From Candidatus Woesearchaeota archaeon (GTDB lineage: Archaea; Nanobdellota; Nanobdellia; SCGC-AAA011-G17; GW2011-AR18): a stretch of DNA of 52,396 nucleotides. Below are positions 1 through 10,043 of this stretch, piece after piece. The stretch covers positions 1-52,396 of the forward strand of contig JAGVZW010000001.1 in NCBI GenBank assembly GCA_018302235.1, written 5' to 3'. Position 1 is the first letter of the stretch, and the number at the start of each line of letters is the position of its first letter. The translations under genes and the position numbers were made by a program. The notes beneath the pieces are model-generated. The model did not search any database and was not told the DNA's origin. It saw only the letters and a list, made by a program, of their open reading frames with translations.

Positions 1-56
1 ACAAATATAATAACAATAATTGCTATAGTAATAAATATTTGACCTCTTTTGTTCAT
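1..56 (-). CDS. N-terminus of a secreted/pilin-like protein (partial, runs off left edge)
   Basis: Minus-strand ATG at 54-56 translates MNKRGQIFITIAIIVIIF..., a KRGQ + hydrophobic helix class III (prepilin-like) signal. Confidence 0.55.
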   Translation of the reverse strand, partial: MNKRGQIFITIAIIVIIF

Positions 57-171
57 ATATTATTAAAATAATATATCTTTTTAAATATTATTCTTTTTTT
101 ATCTTGTCTTTATTATTCTGGGTTTATTCAATTCATAAGAACTATTTTCTAAATAAATTTGATAGTAGGGC

Positions 172-1302
172 TTAATGCTCATTTAGCCATTTTATTTCTT
201 CTTTATCTAAAGTTAAAGCATATGGTAGAAATAATTTATAATATCTAAACTCCTTAAATAATTTCTTTTTAGAGCAATGAACCTTCATTTTTTCTATAAT
301 TTCTTTCTTTTTAGCCAACTTCATGTTCATTTGCCAAATTCTCAGTGGTTTCATAGTCCTCTTATATTGAACAAAACCACTACTTTTTTCTTTCTTAGCA
401 AAGGCAATACCTGAACTAATATAGTGTATAACATAAACTAAATAACGCCAATACTGCCATCTTATAATTCTAGTCTCAAAAATTGTAGCTCTTCCCAATT
501 GATCATAAGCATTCATTAAATCCTCACCCTTATACTCTAAAGGTAAATTCTCTTCAAGCCATAAAATAAATTCATTAAAATCATAATTAACATTAGCAAA
601 AACATTCTTAGTTATATCTAAACTCCTAGATTTAAAAACTAATTTTAGCCCATTAAAAATATCTGTTTCATAGGTTCTTTCATCAATCCCTTTCAAATCA
701 ATATACCCAGAAGAAGAAGCAGCTTGTAAATCATTTATAGCTCCTCTCAAATCCCCACCACACCTCCTAGAAATAATCTTCAAATCATTTTCTTCATAAG
801 TTATACTTTCTATTTCAGAGATTTTTTTTAAAATATTAAAAATACTATTTCCATCAACTAACTTAAATTCTACTAAAGTACATACCTTTAACAAAGCCTT
901 TAATCTAATATCATAGGGATCATTACCGACAATTAATACAGAAAAAACACTTTTATCAATTAGTTCGACAATTGTCCCAACACAACCTCTATCATTTGTC
1001 CCAGAAATACCATTAATATTATCTATTAAAAATAATTTCTGCTTACCAAATAAACTATTCTCTTTACAAGATTTAATTAATCTATTTTCTATCTCTTCTC
1101 TACCCATATAATTACTTGGGTCAATCTCAACAACATCATAATCCTTCAAAATAATTTCAATAGCTGCACTCTTTCCACAACCAGTAGGCCCATAAACAAA
1201 AATTCCTTTTTTTTTTATAGATAACAATTTCTTCAATTTAATAATATTTTCTTGAGGAATTTCCTCTAATTTCTGTGGTTTATATTTTTGAATAAAAATC
1301 AT
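172..1302 (-). CDS. rfcL: Replication factor C large subunit
   Basis: Walker A GPTGCGKSA, AAA+ clamp-loader layout, KYKPQKLEEIP N-terminus, overlaps rfcS stop. Confidence 0.88.
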   Translation of the reverse strand: MIFIQKYKPQKLEEIPQENIIKLKKLLSIKKKGIFVYGPTGCGKSAAIEIILKDYDVVEIDPSNYMGREEIENRLIKSCKENSLFGKQKLFLIDNINGISGTNDRGCVGTIVELIDKSVFSVLIVGNDPYDIRLKALLKVCTLVEFKLVDGNSIFNILKKISEIESITYEENDLKIISRRCGGDLRGAINDLQAASSSGYIDLKGIDERTYETDIFNGLKLVFKSRSLDITKNVFANVNYDFNEFILWLEENLPLEYKGEDLMNAYDQLGRATIFETRIIRWQYWRYLVYVIHYISSGIAFAKKEKSSGFVQYKRTMKPLRIWQMNMKLAKKKEIIEKMKVHCSKKKLFKEFRYYKLFLPYALTLDKEEIKWLNEH

Positions 1303-2252
1303 TTTTTAACCAATCCAAAACCAGCCAACAATGCCTCAATTTGAATAAAATCATTAGCGCCCTCAACAAGTCTATACTCAATTTCACCACATTTTTCAAT
1401 TAATTTTAATTTCTCATCATCTGATATATTCAACTCATAAATACTCTTTTGAATCTGTTTAACAGTATCAATCCCACTTAAACCATTTTCAAGCATTATA
1501 TCTAATAATCTTTTTTTTGCATTTAAAAACCCCCCGCCAATAGCTAACTCCAAAATTTCTTTAATATCAATATTTTCAATTATTCCACTTACTTCTTTAA
1601 GTATTTCTAAATCAATTTCTTTAGAAACAGATGAGCAGCTTTGTAATAGATTTACTGTTTGTCTGACATCACCTTCTCCCATCTCAACTAATCTGCTTTT
1701 AACACCATCTTTCAGAATTAAACCCTCATTTGAGGTAATATAATCTATATATTCATACAAACTTTCTTTGTCTAAAGGTTTGAATCTAAAGATACTGCAT
1801 CTACTTTTAATTGGGTCAATAATCTTTGATGGAAAATTAGCACTTAAAATAAATCTACATGTCCTAGAATAATTTTCCATAGTCCTTCTCAATGCTTGCT
1901 GTGCCTCTTTAGTCAATGCATCTGATTCATCTAAATGAATAATTTTAAAAGGTACATCCTTAATGCTTTTGGTTCTTGCAAAATCTTTTACTTGCATTCT
2001 GATTACATCAATACCCCTACTATCGCTCGCATTTAGATCTAAAAAATCTTCTTTGTTTTTTCCGTATAGTTCGTTAGCAATAACAAAAGCAGAAGTGGAT
2101 TTACCTGAACCTGGAGGACCACAGAGCAATAAATGTGGCATATTTTTTTTTTCTACAAAGGCCTTTATTCTCGGAATTATATGCCTTTGTCCCTTGATTT
2201 CATCGAATGTTTTAGGTCTATATTTTTCAACCCAAATTGAGTTTTCATGCAT
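1299..2252 (-). CDS. rfcS: Replication factor C small subunit
   Basis: WVEKYRPKTFDEIKGQ, GPPGSGKST, LDESDALTKEAQQALRR, SRC motif; internal Met (MHENSIW) preferred as start. Confidence 0.93.
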   Translation of the reverse strand: MHENSIWVEKYRPKTFDEIKGQRHIIPRIKAFVEKKNMPHLLLCGPPGSGKSTSAFVIANELYGKNKEDFLDLNASDSRGIDVIRMQVKDFARTKSIKDVPFKIIHLDESDALTKEAQQALRRTMENYSRTCRFILSANFPSKIIDPIKSRCSIFRFKPLDKESLYEYIDYITSNEGLILKDGVKSRLVEMGEGDVRQTVNLLQSCSSVSKEIDLEILKEVSGIIENIDIKEILELAIGGGFLNAKKRLLDIMLENGLSGIDTVKQIQKSIYELNISDDEKLKLIEKCGEIEYRLVEGANDFIQIEALLAGFGLVKK

Positions 2253-2730
2253 AACAAAAAAGAAATTTGTTTGTTTATAAAGTTTTATCAACTTTGTCAT
2301 TGTAATTTAGACTTACAAGACTTTTTAAAATAAATAAAATAAGTTTATAACATTTTAATTTAATTAATCTTTAGTTTTTCAAAAAAATAAAGGCCTTAAA
2401 AACAACTTTCAGTAGAGATACATTACTAGATAAGTTGAACAAAGTAACTTATTATCAAAGTATAACAAATCATGCTTGTAGTTTTTTAGAAAACAATTCT
2501 AAAGATATTAAAGGTTATAAAACCTTTAAAAAATGTCTTTATTTATTGTTTGCGAACAATAAACCTTTTATAAAATATTTAGAAAAATGTAACTTATAGA
2601 TAAGCTAACAATCCAGGAGTTTTATAAATCAAAACTAAACAAATAATAATAGCATACCCACTAACAATCAAACGGTTACTATTATTTAAAAAATAAAATA
2701 ATGTTAATTCATTGAAATTTGTATTTGTTG

Positions 2731-3051
2731 TTAGTATTCTTCATCATCATCAGAGATTTCTTTATCTTGCTCCTCTAAATCCTCATTAAGATTCTCATCT
2801 TCTGATTCATTATAATTTTCATCAGAAGATTCTGTAGCATCTTGATCAGTTCTTTCAGCAAATGCATATTTTTTTAGTACTCTTGTAATCTTAACCCTAA
2901 TTTCTTCGCCTTTATGCGCATCTTTAACAAAGACTACAAAACCATTTACCTTTGCTAAGCCATCTCCTTTAGCTCCATCAGCTTCAATTTTTACGTCTAC
3001 TATAGCTCCTTCTTTTACTGGAGCACTTCTACTTCTTCTTTCTTCGTACAT
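2731..3051 (-). CDS. Small TRAM-domain protein with acidic C-terminal tail
   Basis: VKEGAIVDVKIEADGAKGDGLAKVNGFVVFVKDAHKGEEIRVKITRVLKKYAFAE = TRAM fold; tail ESSDENYNESEDENLNEDLEEQDKEISDDDEEY. Confidence 0.85.
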   Translation of the reverse strand: MYEERRSRSAPVKEGAIVDVKIEADGAKGDGLAKVNGFVVFVKDAHKGEEIRVKITRVLKKYAFAERTDQDATESSDENYNESEDENLNEDLEEQDKEISDDDEEY

Positions 3052-3130
3052 CTAGATTACACCTACCTAATTTAAGTTAAGAATAAGATCAAAGATAAAT
3101 TTATAAATATATACATTTTAGAGTCAAATC

Positions 3131-5980
3131 ATGTATGCTTCAAGGGATGAATTAGAGGTTTTAGAATATTGGGGGAAAAAACAAATTTTTAAAAAGTTAC
3201 AAGAGAAAAATAAAGGTAAAAAAAAATTTTCATTTATTGATGGACCTATTACTGCAAATAATCCTATGGGGGTACATCATGCATGGGGGAGGACTTATAA
3301 GGACTTATATCAAAGGTTTAAGGCTATGCAGGGTTATGATCAAAGATATCAAAATGGTTTTGATTGCCAGGGTTTGTGGGTTGAGGTTGAAGTAGAAAAA
3401 GATTTAAATTTTAATTCAAAGAAAGATATAGAGCGATTTGGTTTGGAAAAATTCTCTAATACATGCAAAGAGAGAGTAAATAAGTTTTCAAAGATTCAAA
3501 CAGAACAATCTATTAGGTTGGGTCAATGGATGGATTGGGATAATTCTTATTATACTATGTCAGATAATAATATTGAACATATCTGGTATTTTTTAAAAAA
3601 ATGTAAAGAGATGGGATGGTTATATAAGGGTTCAAAAATAATGCCTTGGTGCATTAGATGTGGTTCTTCCTCTTCAAAACATGAAATGAGTGATGGAGGC
3701 TATGCTGATTTGACTCATACCTCAGTATATTTTTTATTTAAATTAAAAAATAAAGATGAATATTTGATCATATGGTCAACAACACCATGGACATTCTCAT
3801 CAAATGTAGCTGCAGCTATTAATCCTGAGCTAAATTATTCTCAAGTAAGGTATAATGGAAAAATATATTATTTAGCAGAATCAATGTTAAAGAGGATTAT
3901 TCATGATGATTATCTTGTTCTTGATACAATTAAAGGCTCTAATATGATTGGATGGGAATATGAAGCCCCTTATGATGATTTTGATGTGCAAAAGGATGTA
4001 AATCATAAAATAATTCCATGGGAAGAGGTAGGTGCAGATATAGGAACTGGTATAGTACATATAGCCCCAGGCTGTGGTGAAGAGGATTTTGAACTTGGAA
4101 AAAAATACGGTTTACCAGCGCTCTCTCCCTTGAATGAGGATGGAACATTTAGAGATGGATATGGATGGCAAACAAATAGATTTGTGTGGGATGTGAATAA
4201 ACAGGTTTTAGATGATCTAAAAAAGAAAAATGCATTTTTTTCAATTGAACAGATAACTCATCGCTATCCTATTTGTTGGAGATGTAAGGAAGAATTGGTT
4301 TTTAGGATGGTATCAGAGTGGTTTATATCAGCTGATCAAATAAGACCAATGATGTTGATGAATATAAAGAAAGTAAAATGGGAGCCAGATTATTGTCAAA
4401 AGTTAATGGAAGATTGGATTACAAATATGGAGGATTGGTGTATATCAAGAAAAAGATATTGGGGTTTACCTTTAATGTTTTATGTGTGTTCTTGTGGTGA
4501 GATAATAATAATAGGATCAAAAAAAGAATTAAGGAAATTAGCTATTGACCCAAAAAAAGTAGATGAGCTTCCAGAATTTCATAGACCTTGGATTGATGAA
4601 ATATATATAAAATGCCATCAATGTAAAAGAGAAATTAAAAGGATACCTGAGGTTGGTGATTGCTGGTTGGATGCTGGTGTTGTTCCTTATTCTACATTGA
4701 ATTATTTAACAGATAAAAGATATTGGAAGGCATGGTTTCCAGCTAATCTTGTAATAGAGATGCGGGCACAGATTAGGCTATGGTTTTATTCTTTGTTGTT
4801 TATATCTACTACTCTAGAGAATAAACCACCATATAGAGAGGTTTTTTGTTATGAAGAGGTTAGAGACGAAAATGGTGATGCTATGCATAAGAGTAAGGGT
4901 AATGCTATATGGTTTAATGAGGCAGCTGAAAAAATTGGAGTAGATATTATGCGTTTAATTTATCTACAACAAAACCCCAGATTTAATCTTTGTTTTGGTT
5001 ATAATATTACAGAAGAAAGAAAGAAGACTATAAATAATCTCTTAAATCTTGAAACCTATGTATCACAATTTAAAGAGGAAACACAAAAAAAATTAAATAT
5101 AGAGGATAAATGGATACTTTCTAGATTAAATAATTTAATTATTAAAATTACAGATGATTTAGAAAAATTACAACCAAATCAAGCAATAATTTCTTTAATA
5201 GATTTCTTTACTATTGATTTTTCAAAGGACTATATTAAATTTATAAGAGATAGGGTGCAAAATGAAATAGGTGAAAATAAAGAAACTGCTATTTATATAT
5301 TACATAAAATATATCTTACTCTGTTGAAATTATTAGCCCCATTTATACCATTTACTACTGAGAAGATCTATTTAAGGGTCTATAATCAAAAAGAGTCAGT
5401 TCATTTAGAAGATTGGCCAAAATCAGATAAAAAATTAATAAAGAATGAATTGGAAGGGGATATGGAATATGTTTTGTTGGTTATAGAATCCATTTTAGCA
5501 GCCAGAAATAAAGCAGAGTTAGGATTGAGATGGCCATTGGGCTCTGTGACTATATCTACAAAAAATATAGGAATAAAAAAGTCAATTAAAAAGATGAATA
5601 AATTAATTAAAAAACAAACGAATATTAAAAAAATAATAGTAACTGAAGAGATAGATATTTCTGATAAGACATCAGTTGAGTTTAAACATGGATATATAAA
5701 ATTAAATACTAACTTAACGAAAAAATTAGAGGTAGAAGGCTTTTCAAGAGAAATAACAAGGAAGATTCAAGATATAAGAAAAAAACAAGGGATGATAAGA
5801 GGAGATGTAATTGATTTGTATATAGAAACAAATCAAAAATTAATTGAAAAGGAAATCTCTTCTAAAGTAAATTCAAGAACTATACAAATCTCAAATAAGA
5901 AACCAGAACAATCTTTTGTAGTAGAAGAGAATTTTAAGGTTAAAGGAAAGGATTTCAAGATATATTTTACGAAGTTATAA
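3131..5980 (+). CDS. ileS: Isoleucyl-tRNA synthetase
   Basis: GPITANNPMGVHHAWGRTYKD (HIGH region), WFYSLLF, MHKSKGNAIWF (KMSKS region), zinc-type CxxC motifs. Confidence 0.9.
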   Translation: MYASRDELEVLEYWGKKQIFKKLQEKNKGKKKFSFIDGPITANNPMGVHHAWGRTYKDLYQRFKAMQGYDQRYQNGFDCQGLWVEVEVEKDLNFNSKKDIERFGLEKFSNTCKERVNKFSKIQTEQSIRLGQWMDWDNSYYTMSDNNIEHIWYFLKKCKEMGWLYKGSKIMPWCIRCGSSSSKHEMSDGGYADLTHTSVYFLFKLKNKDEYLIIWSTTPWTFSSNVAAAINPELNYSQVRYNGKIYYLAESMLKRIIHDDYLVLDTIKGSNMIGWEYEAPYDDFDVQKDVNHKIIPWEEVGADIGTGIVHIAPGCGEEDFELGKKYGLPALSPLNEDGTFRDGYGWQTNRFVWDVNKQVLDDLKKKNAFFSIEQITHRYPICWRCKEELVFRMVSEWFISADQIRPMMLMNIKKVKWEPDYCQKLMEDWITNMEDWCISRKRYWGLPLMFYVCSCGEIIIIGSKKELRKLAIDPKKVDELPEFHRPWIDEIYIKCHQCKREIKRIPEVGDCWLDAGVVPYSTLNYLTDKRYWKAWFPANLVIEMRAQIRLWFYSLLFISTTLENKPPYREVFCYEEVRDENGDAMHKSKGNAIWFNEAAEKIGVDIMRLIYLQQNPRFNLCFGYNITEERKKTINNLLNLETYVSQFKEETQKKLNIEDKWILSRLNNLIIKITDDLEKLQPNQAIISLIDFFTIDFSKDYIKFIRDRVQNEIGENKETAIYILHKIYLTLLKLLAPFIPFTTEKIYLRVYNQKESVHLEDWPKSDKKLIKNELEGDMEYVLLVIESILAARNKAELGLRWPLGSVTISTKNIGIKKSIKKMNKLIKKQTNIKKIIVTEEIDISDKTSVEFKHGYIKLNTNLTKKLEVEGFSREITRKIQDIRKKQGMIRGDVIDLYIETNQKLIEKEISSKVNSRTIQISNKKPEQSFVVEENFKVKGKDFKIYFTKL

Positions 5981-6322
5981 AAATTCACGTTTAATTACAG
6001 GTAGATTAATTAATCTACATCTACTACAAAATAAAGTAGTTATGAATTTGTAATCTGCAGAGCAACTCAATATAACACTAGATCCAGTCGGAAATAAAAA
6101 AATATCTTCAGAATACGGATTGATAATAGAAAATCCTTCTATTCTAAATCTATTCTCATCAAGAATTTTAGAATAAAACATTTTGTATATAGGATCCTGA
6201 TATCCATAAGCGCTTAAAACTAAATCCATTAAATCATTAAATATTCTTTCTCTTTTTAAATGAACGAAAGTAACAATATTGTGTGGAATTAAAATATCTT
6301 GAACAATCTGGTCAATAATCAT
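5975..6322 (-). CDS. Hypothetical protein, 115 aa
   Basis: ORF, convergent with ileS and overlapping it by 6 nt. Confidence 0.6.
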   Translation of the reverse strand: MIIDQIVQDILIPHNIVTFVHLKRERIFNDLMDLVLSAYGYQDPIYKMFYSKILDENRFRIEGFSIINPYSEDIFLFPTGSSVILSCSADYKFITTLFCSRCRLINLPVIKREFL

Positions 6323-6414
6323 AAAAATAAGAATAACAAAAGAAATAAAAAATTTTTTTAAATACCTTTATAAACTTTTACTTTTATTTATATATATTTT
6401 AAGGAGTGTATTAA

Positions 6415-6963
6415 ATGCCAGTTCATAAAAGAGAACTTAAGATTGTTAATATAGTAGCCTCGACATATTTAGAGCATGATATTCCTTTAATAAAATTAGC
6501 AGAAAAATTGCCAAATACAGAATATAATCCTGAGCAATTCCCTGGCTTGGTTATGAGGATTAGAGATCCGAAAACATCAGCGTTAATATTTGGTTCTGGA
6601 AAGGTTGTATGTACTGGTGCAAGATCTATGCAAAAACTTAGAGAAAGTATAAAACAAATAGTTAAGAATATTGAAAAAATTGGTATAAAAATATTAATAC
6701 AGCCCAGAGTAAAGGTACAAAATATGGTTGCTTCAGGATCTATAGGAATGGATTTAAATCTAAATTCTTTAGCTATGGAATTAGAAAATACTGAATATGA
6801 ACCCGAACAGTTTCCTGGCCTTGTTTATAAGTTAGCAGGGACGAGAGCAACATTTTTGTTGTTTAGTAATGGTAAGATTGTATGCACTGGGACAAGATCT
6901 GAGACAACTTTAAAAGAGGCAGTAGATCTACTGGTAAAAAATTTACAATCGTTTAAGAAATGA
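6415..6963 (+). CDS. tbp: TATA-box binding protein
   Basis: Two TBP repeats: NTEYNPEQFPGLVMRI...SALIFGSGKVVCTGARS and NTEYEPEQFPGLVYKL...TFLLFSNGKIVCTGTRS. Confidence 0.97.
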   Translation: MPVHKRELKIVNIVASTYLEHDIPLIKLAEKLPNTEYNPEQFPGLVMRIRDPKTSALIFGSGKVVCTGARSMQKLRESIKQIVKNIEKIGIKILIQPRVKVQNMVASGSIGMDLNLNSLAMELENTEYEPEQFPGLVYKLAGTRATFLLFSNGKIVCTGTRSETTLKEAVDLLVKNLQSFKK

Positions 6964-7040
6964 TTGTATAAATAATAAATATATTTTTTTATAACTACTA
7001 TTTCTCAATAAAATACCTTTAAAATAGGAAAAATCTTCTT

Positions 7041-9077
7041 ATGGTTATGAATATAAATGAACAAATAGAAAAACTAACAGAATTTATAAGTGAAAATTAT
7101 AAGGATGAGATTTATGAATCTATACAAAAGGGAAAAAAGGCATTGATTATTGATTTTAAAGAATTAGCCAGATTCGACCATGAATTAGCAGAGGACTTGT
7201 TGCAGGTTCCAGAGGAAATAATTAAGGCATCTGAAATAGCTTTGAATCAGATTGATTTACCAGAGGAGAATACATTAAGAAGGATACGTTTTAGAAACCT
7301 TCCACAAACACAAAAGATAAAGATTGCTAATATAAGGTCATCACATTTGGATAAATTTGTTTCTGTAGAGGGAATAGTTAGACAGGCTTCGGATATAAGA
7401 CCCCAAGTCACTCAAGCAACCTTTGAGTGCCCTTCGTGTGGCAATTCAATTAAGATACTACAAATAACTCAAACTTTCAAAGAACCGAGCAGGTGTTCTT
7501 GTGGTAGAAAGGGTGCTTCTGCGTTTAAATTAATATCAAAGGAAATGATTGATGTACAGCACTTAAAAATAGAAGAGGCACCAGAATCGTTAGATGGAGG
7601 GGAACAACCAAAGCGTCTTTCTATTTTTGCAAAAGAGGACTTAGTTGAACCACAAATAGTTAAAAAAACTACGCCAGGTAGTAGAATTTTGGTTAATGGT
7701 GCTATTAAAGAAGTGGAGACTCAGTTAAGAACCGGCGTAAAGTCAGTTAGGTTTGATATTATAATGGAAGCGAATAATATAGAGGCTACACAAGAAGATT
7801 TCTCTGAAGTAGTTTTAACTAGGAAAGATGAGGAAGAGATAGAAAACTTTGCAAAAAATCCAAAATTATATGAAACTATTGCAAATTCAATTGCCCCATC
7901 TATATATGGTTATGAGTTAATTAAATTAGCATTAACTTTACAGTTGGTTGGTGGTGTAAGAAAATTAAAAGAAGATGGCACTATAACAAGGGGAGATATT
8001 CACATCTTACTAATTGGTGATCCTGGTAGTGGAAAGAGTCAGATATTACAATTTATTGCTAAGAATGCTCCTAAGGCAAGATTTGTTTCAGGGAAGGGTA
8101 GTTCTGGTGCTGGATTGACTGCGAGTGTAATAAAGGATGAATTTCTTCGTGGTTGGTCTCTAGAGGCTGGTGCTTTGGTTTTGGCAAATAAGGGTCTTGC
8201 AGTTGTAGATGAGTTAGACAAAATGGCGCCCGAAGATAGAAGTGCTTTACATGAAGCATTGGAACAACAACAAGTTACTATATCTAAGGCAAATATTCAA
8301 GCAAGTTTAAGGGCAGAAACAACATTGTTAGCAGCAGCAAATCCTAAGGGAAGCCGTTTTGATCCATATACACCGATCCCACAGCAAATTGATCTTCCAC
8401 CAACTTTGTTAAATAGATTTGATCTAATCTTTCCTATAAGAGATATTCCAAATAAAGATAGAGATGAAGAGATTGCAACACATGTATTAGAAACCACACA
8501 GAAAAAGGAATCATACAAAGATAATGTTCCTTCTGTATTCCTTAAAAAATATATTTCTTATGTAAAACAAAGAATAAAACCAGAATTAACAAAGCAAGCA
8601 ATTAAGGAGATAAAAGATTTTTATGTTAATCTAAGGAATAGTCCATCAAGTGGTGATATTCAGGCAGTAAAACCAATACCAATCTCTGCGAGACAGTTGG
8701 AGGGATTGATAAGATTGACTGAAGCATCTGCTAAACTACGTTTAGATACCAGAGCATCAAAAGATGATGCTAAAAGGGCGATATCCTTATTAACATATTG
8801 TTTAAATCAGGTTGGAATTGATCCAGAAACAGGACAAATAGATATGGATAGAATATCTGGAACAACTACTGCTTCTAGCAGAAATAAGATAATAATTGTA
8901 AAAGAAATTATAAAGATTTTAGAGGATGCTGGGTTAAAAACAATTCCTATTGAAGAAATATTTGCAAAGGCCCATGAGAGGGGTTTGAAAGAGGATAAAA
9001 TAGAAGAGACAATTGAACAATTAAAAAAGTCAGGTGAAATATTTGAACCAAAAAAAGGATTTATTCAAAGAATATGA
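7041..9077 (+). CDS. mcm: Replicative DNA helicase MCM
   Basis: GDPGSGKSQ Walker A, VDELDKM Walker B, zinc ribbon FECPSCGN...CSCGRKG, arginine finger LLNRFDLIF, C-terminal wHTH. Confidence 0.96.
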   Translation: MVMNINEQIEKLTEFISENYKDEIYESIQKGKKALIIDFKELARFDHELAEDLLQVPEEIIKASEIALNQIDLPEENTLRRIRFRNLPQTQKIKIANIRSSHLDKFVSVEGIVRQASDIRPQVTQATFECPSCGNSIKILQITQTFKEPSRCSCGRKGASAFKLISKEMIDVQHLKIEEAPESLDGGEQPKRLSIFAKEDLVEPQIVKKTTPGSRILVNGAIKEVETQLRTGVKSVRFDIIMEANNIEATQEDFSEVVLTRKDEEEIENFAKNPKLYETIANSIAPSIYGYELIKLALTLQLVGGVRKLKEDGTITRGDIHILLIGDPGSGKSQILQFIAKNAPKARFVSGKGSSGAGLTASVIKDEFLRGWSLEAGALVLANKGLAVVDELDKMAPEDRSALHEALEQQQVTISKANIQASLRAETTLLAAANPKGSRFDPYTPIPQQIDLPPTLLNRFDLIFPIRDIPNKDRDEEIATHVLETTQKKESYKDNVPSVFLKKYISYVKQRIKPELTKQAIKEIKDFYVNLRNSPSSGDIQAVKPIPISARQLEGLIRLTEASAKLRLDTRASKDDAKRAISLLTYCLNQVGIDPETGQIDMDRISGTTTASSRNKIIIVKEIIKILEDAGLKTIPIEEIFAKAHERGLKEDKIEETIEQLKKSGEIFEPKKGFIQRI

Positions 9078-9724
9078 CCGCAAGATTCCAAAGACAAACT
9101 GCATTTAGATTATGGATATCAGATATAATTAATGCTCAATTTGTTAATCCAAAACAAGAGTTTACTCCATCATATATTATAACGAGAGAATTGCATGTAT
9201 CTAGAGTAAATTTTATAAGTATATGTATAGAAAAACAGATTACTGAAAATTATGGATTTATTGTTGTAGATGATTCTTCAGCACAGATTCAAATTACGGC
9301 TTGGAATGAGGATGTGAATATTTTAAAAAATATTCAATGTGAACAGATTTTAAATATAATTGGTAAAGTAAGATATTTTAATAACCAAGTGTACATATCT
9401 CCAGAGATAATTAGAGAGGTTGAGAGGGAATGGTTGAAAATAAGAATTTTGGAATTAAAAAGGCTTTATGGGGAACCAATAAAAGAAGAAAAAATTAAAC
9501 AAAAGGTTATGTTTATTGATGCAGGAGATATGTCTCCCTTATCCAAAAGAGAAATTATTCTGAAATTAATAGAGAAATTAGATGAAAAATATGGTGCAGA
9601 TATAATAGAAGTTATTAAACAATCAAAACTACAACAGCAAGATGCAGAGAATATAATAAAAGAGCTTATTAAAGAGGGAGAGATCTTCGAAATTAAATCT
9701 GGACATTTAAGAACAATAATGTAA
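9074..9724 (+). CDS. RPA32-like / RPA-associated OB-fold ssDNA-binding protein
   Basis: N-terminal OB-fold (IVVDDSSAQIQITAW) plus C-terminal winged-helix-like region; ATGA overlap with mcm. Confidence 0.7.
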   Translation: MTARFQRQTAFRLWISDIINAQFVNPKQEFTPSYIITRELHVSRVNFISICIEKQITENYGFIVVDDSSAQIQITAWNEDVNILKNIQCEQILNIIGKVRYFNNQVYISPEIIREVEREWLKIRILELKRLYGEPIKEEKIKQKVMFIDAGDMSPLSKREIILKLIEKLDEKYGADIIEVIKQSKLQQQDAENIIKELIKEGEIFEIKSGHLRTIM

Positions 9725-9878
9725 ATATTTTATAAAGTATATATAATTTATAGAAAAAAATAAATCTTATCTATCTTTAATTATTATAATTTTTTGCACA
9801 ATAATCTCTTTAATAATATTAATTTTTATTTGAGCAAATCTAGGAACATGGAAAGATTAGAATGGAAATATCATAAAT

Positions 9879-10040
9879 ATGTCAACAAGTATAAAATTAA
9901 TAGTTACTATAATCATTCTAATAATAATAACCTCTATTTGGATCGTTTATTCTAGAAAAAAAGCAATTAATCAAACAATACAAAATCCAAAAACAACTGG
10001 AGAAAAAATAATATCCACAAGTTACAAATTAGCTGGTTGA
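9879..10040 (+). CDS. Small single-TM protein, 53 aa
   Basis: ATG MSTSIKLIVTIIILIIITSIWIVYSRKKAINQ...KLAG* read directly from sequence; 3 nt upstream of next ORF. Confidence 0.4.
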   Translation: MSTSIKLIVTIIILIIITSIWIVYSRKKAINQTIQNPKTTGEKIISTSYKLAG

Positions 10041-10043
10041 AGA

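Noticed and set aside
1963-2280. + strand ORF of 105 aa opposite rfcS
   Set aside because: Antisense shadow of a well-supported RFC small subunit gene.
8039-8518. Three minus ORFs within mcm
   Set aside because: Antisense to conserved AAA+ core of MCM; no start context or family features.
7041-9077. Intein in MCM or other replication proteins
   Set aside because: MCM and RFC motifs are contiguous with normal lengths; no splicing-domain insertions.
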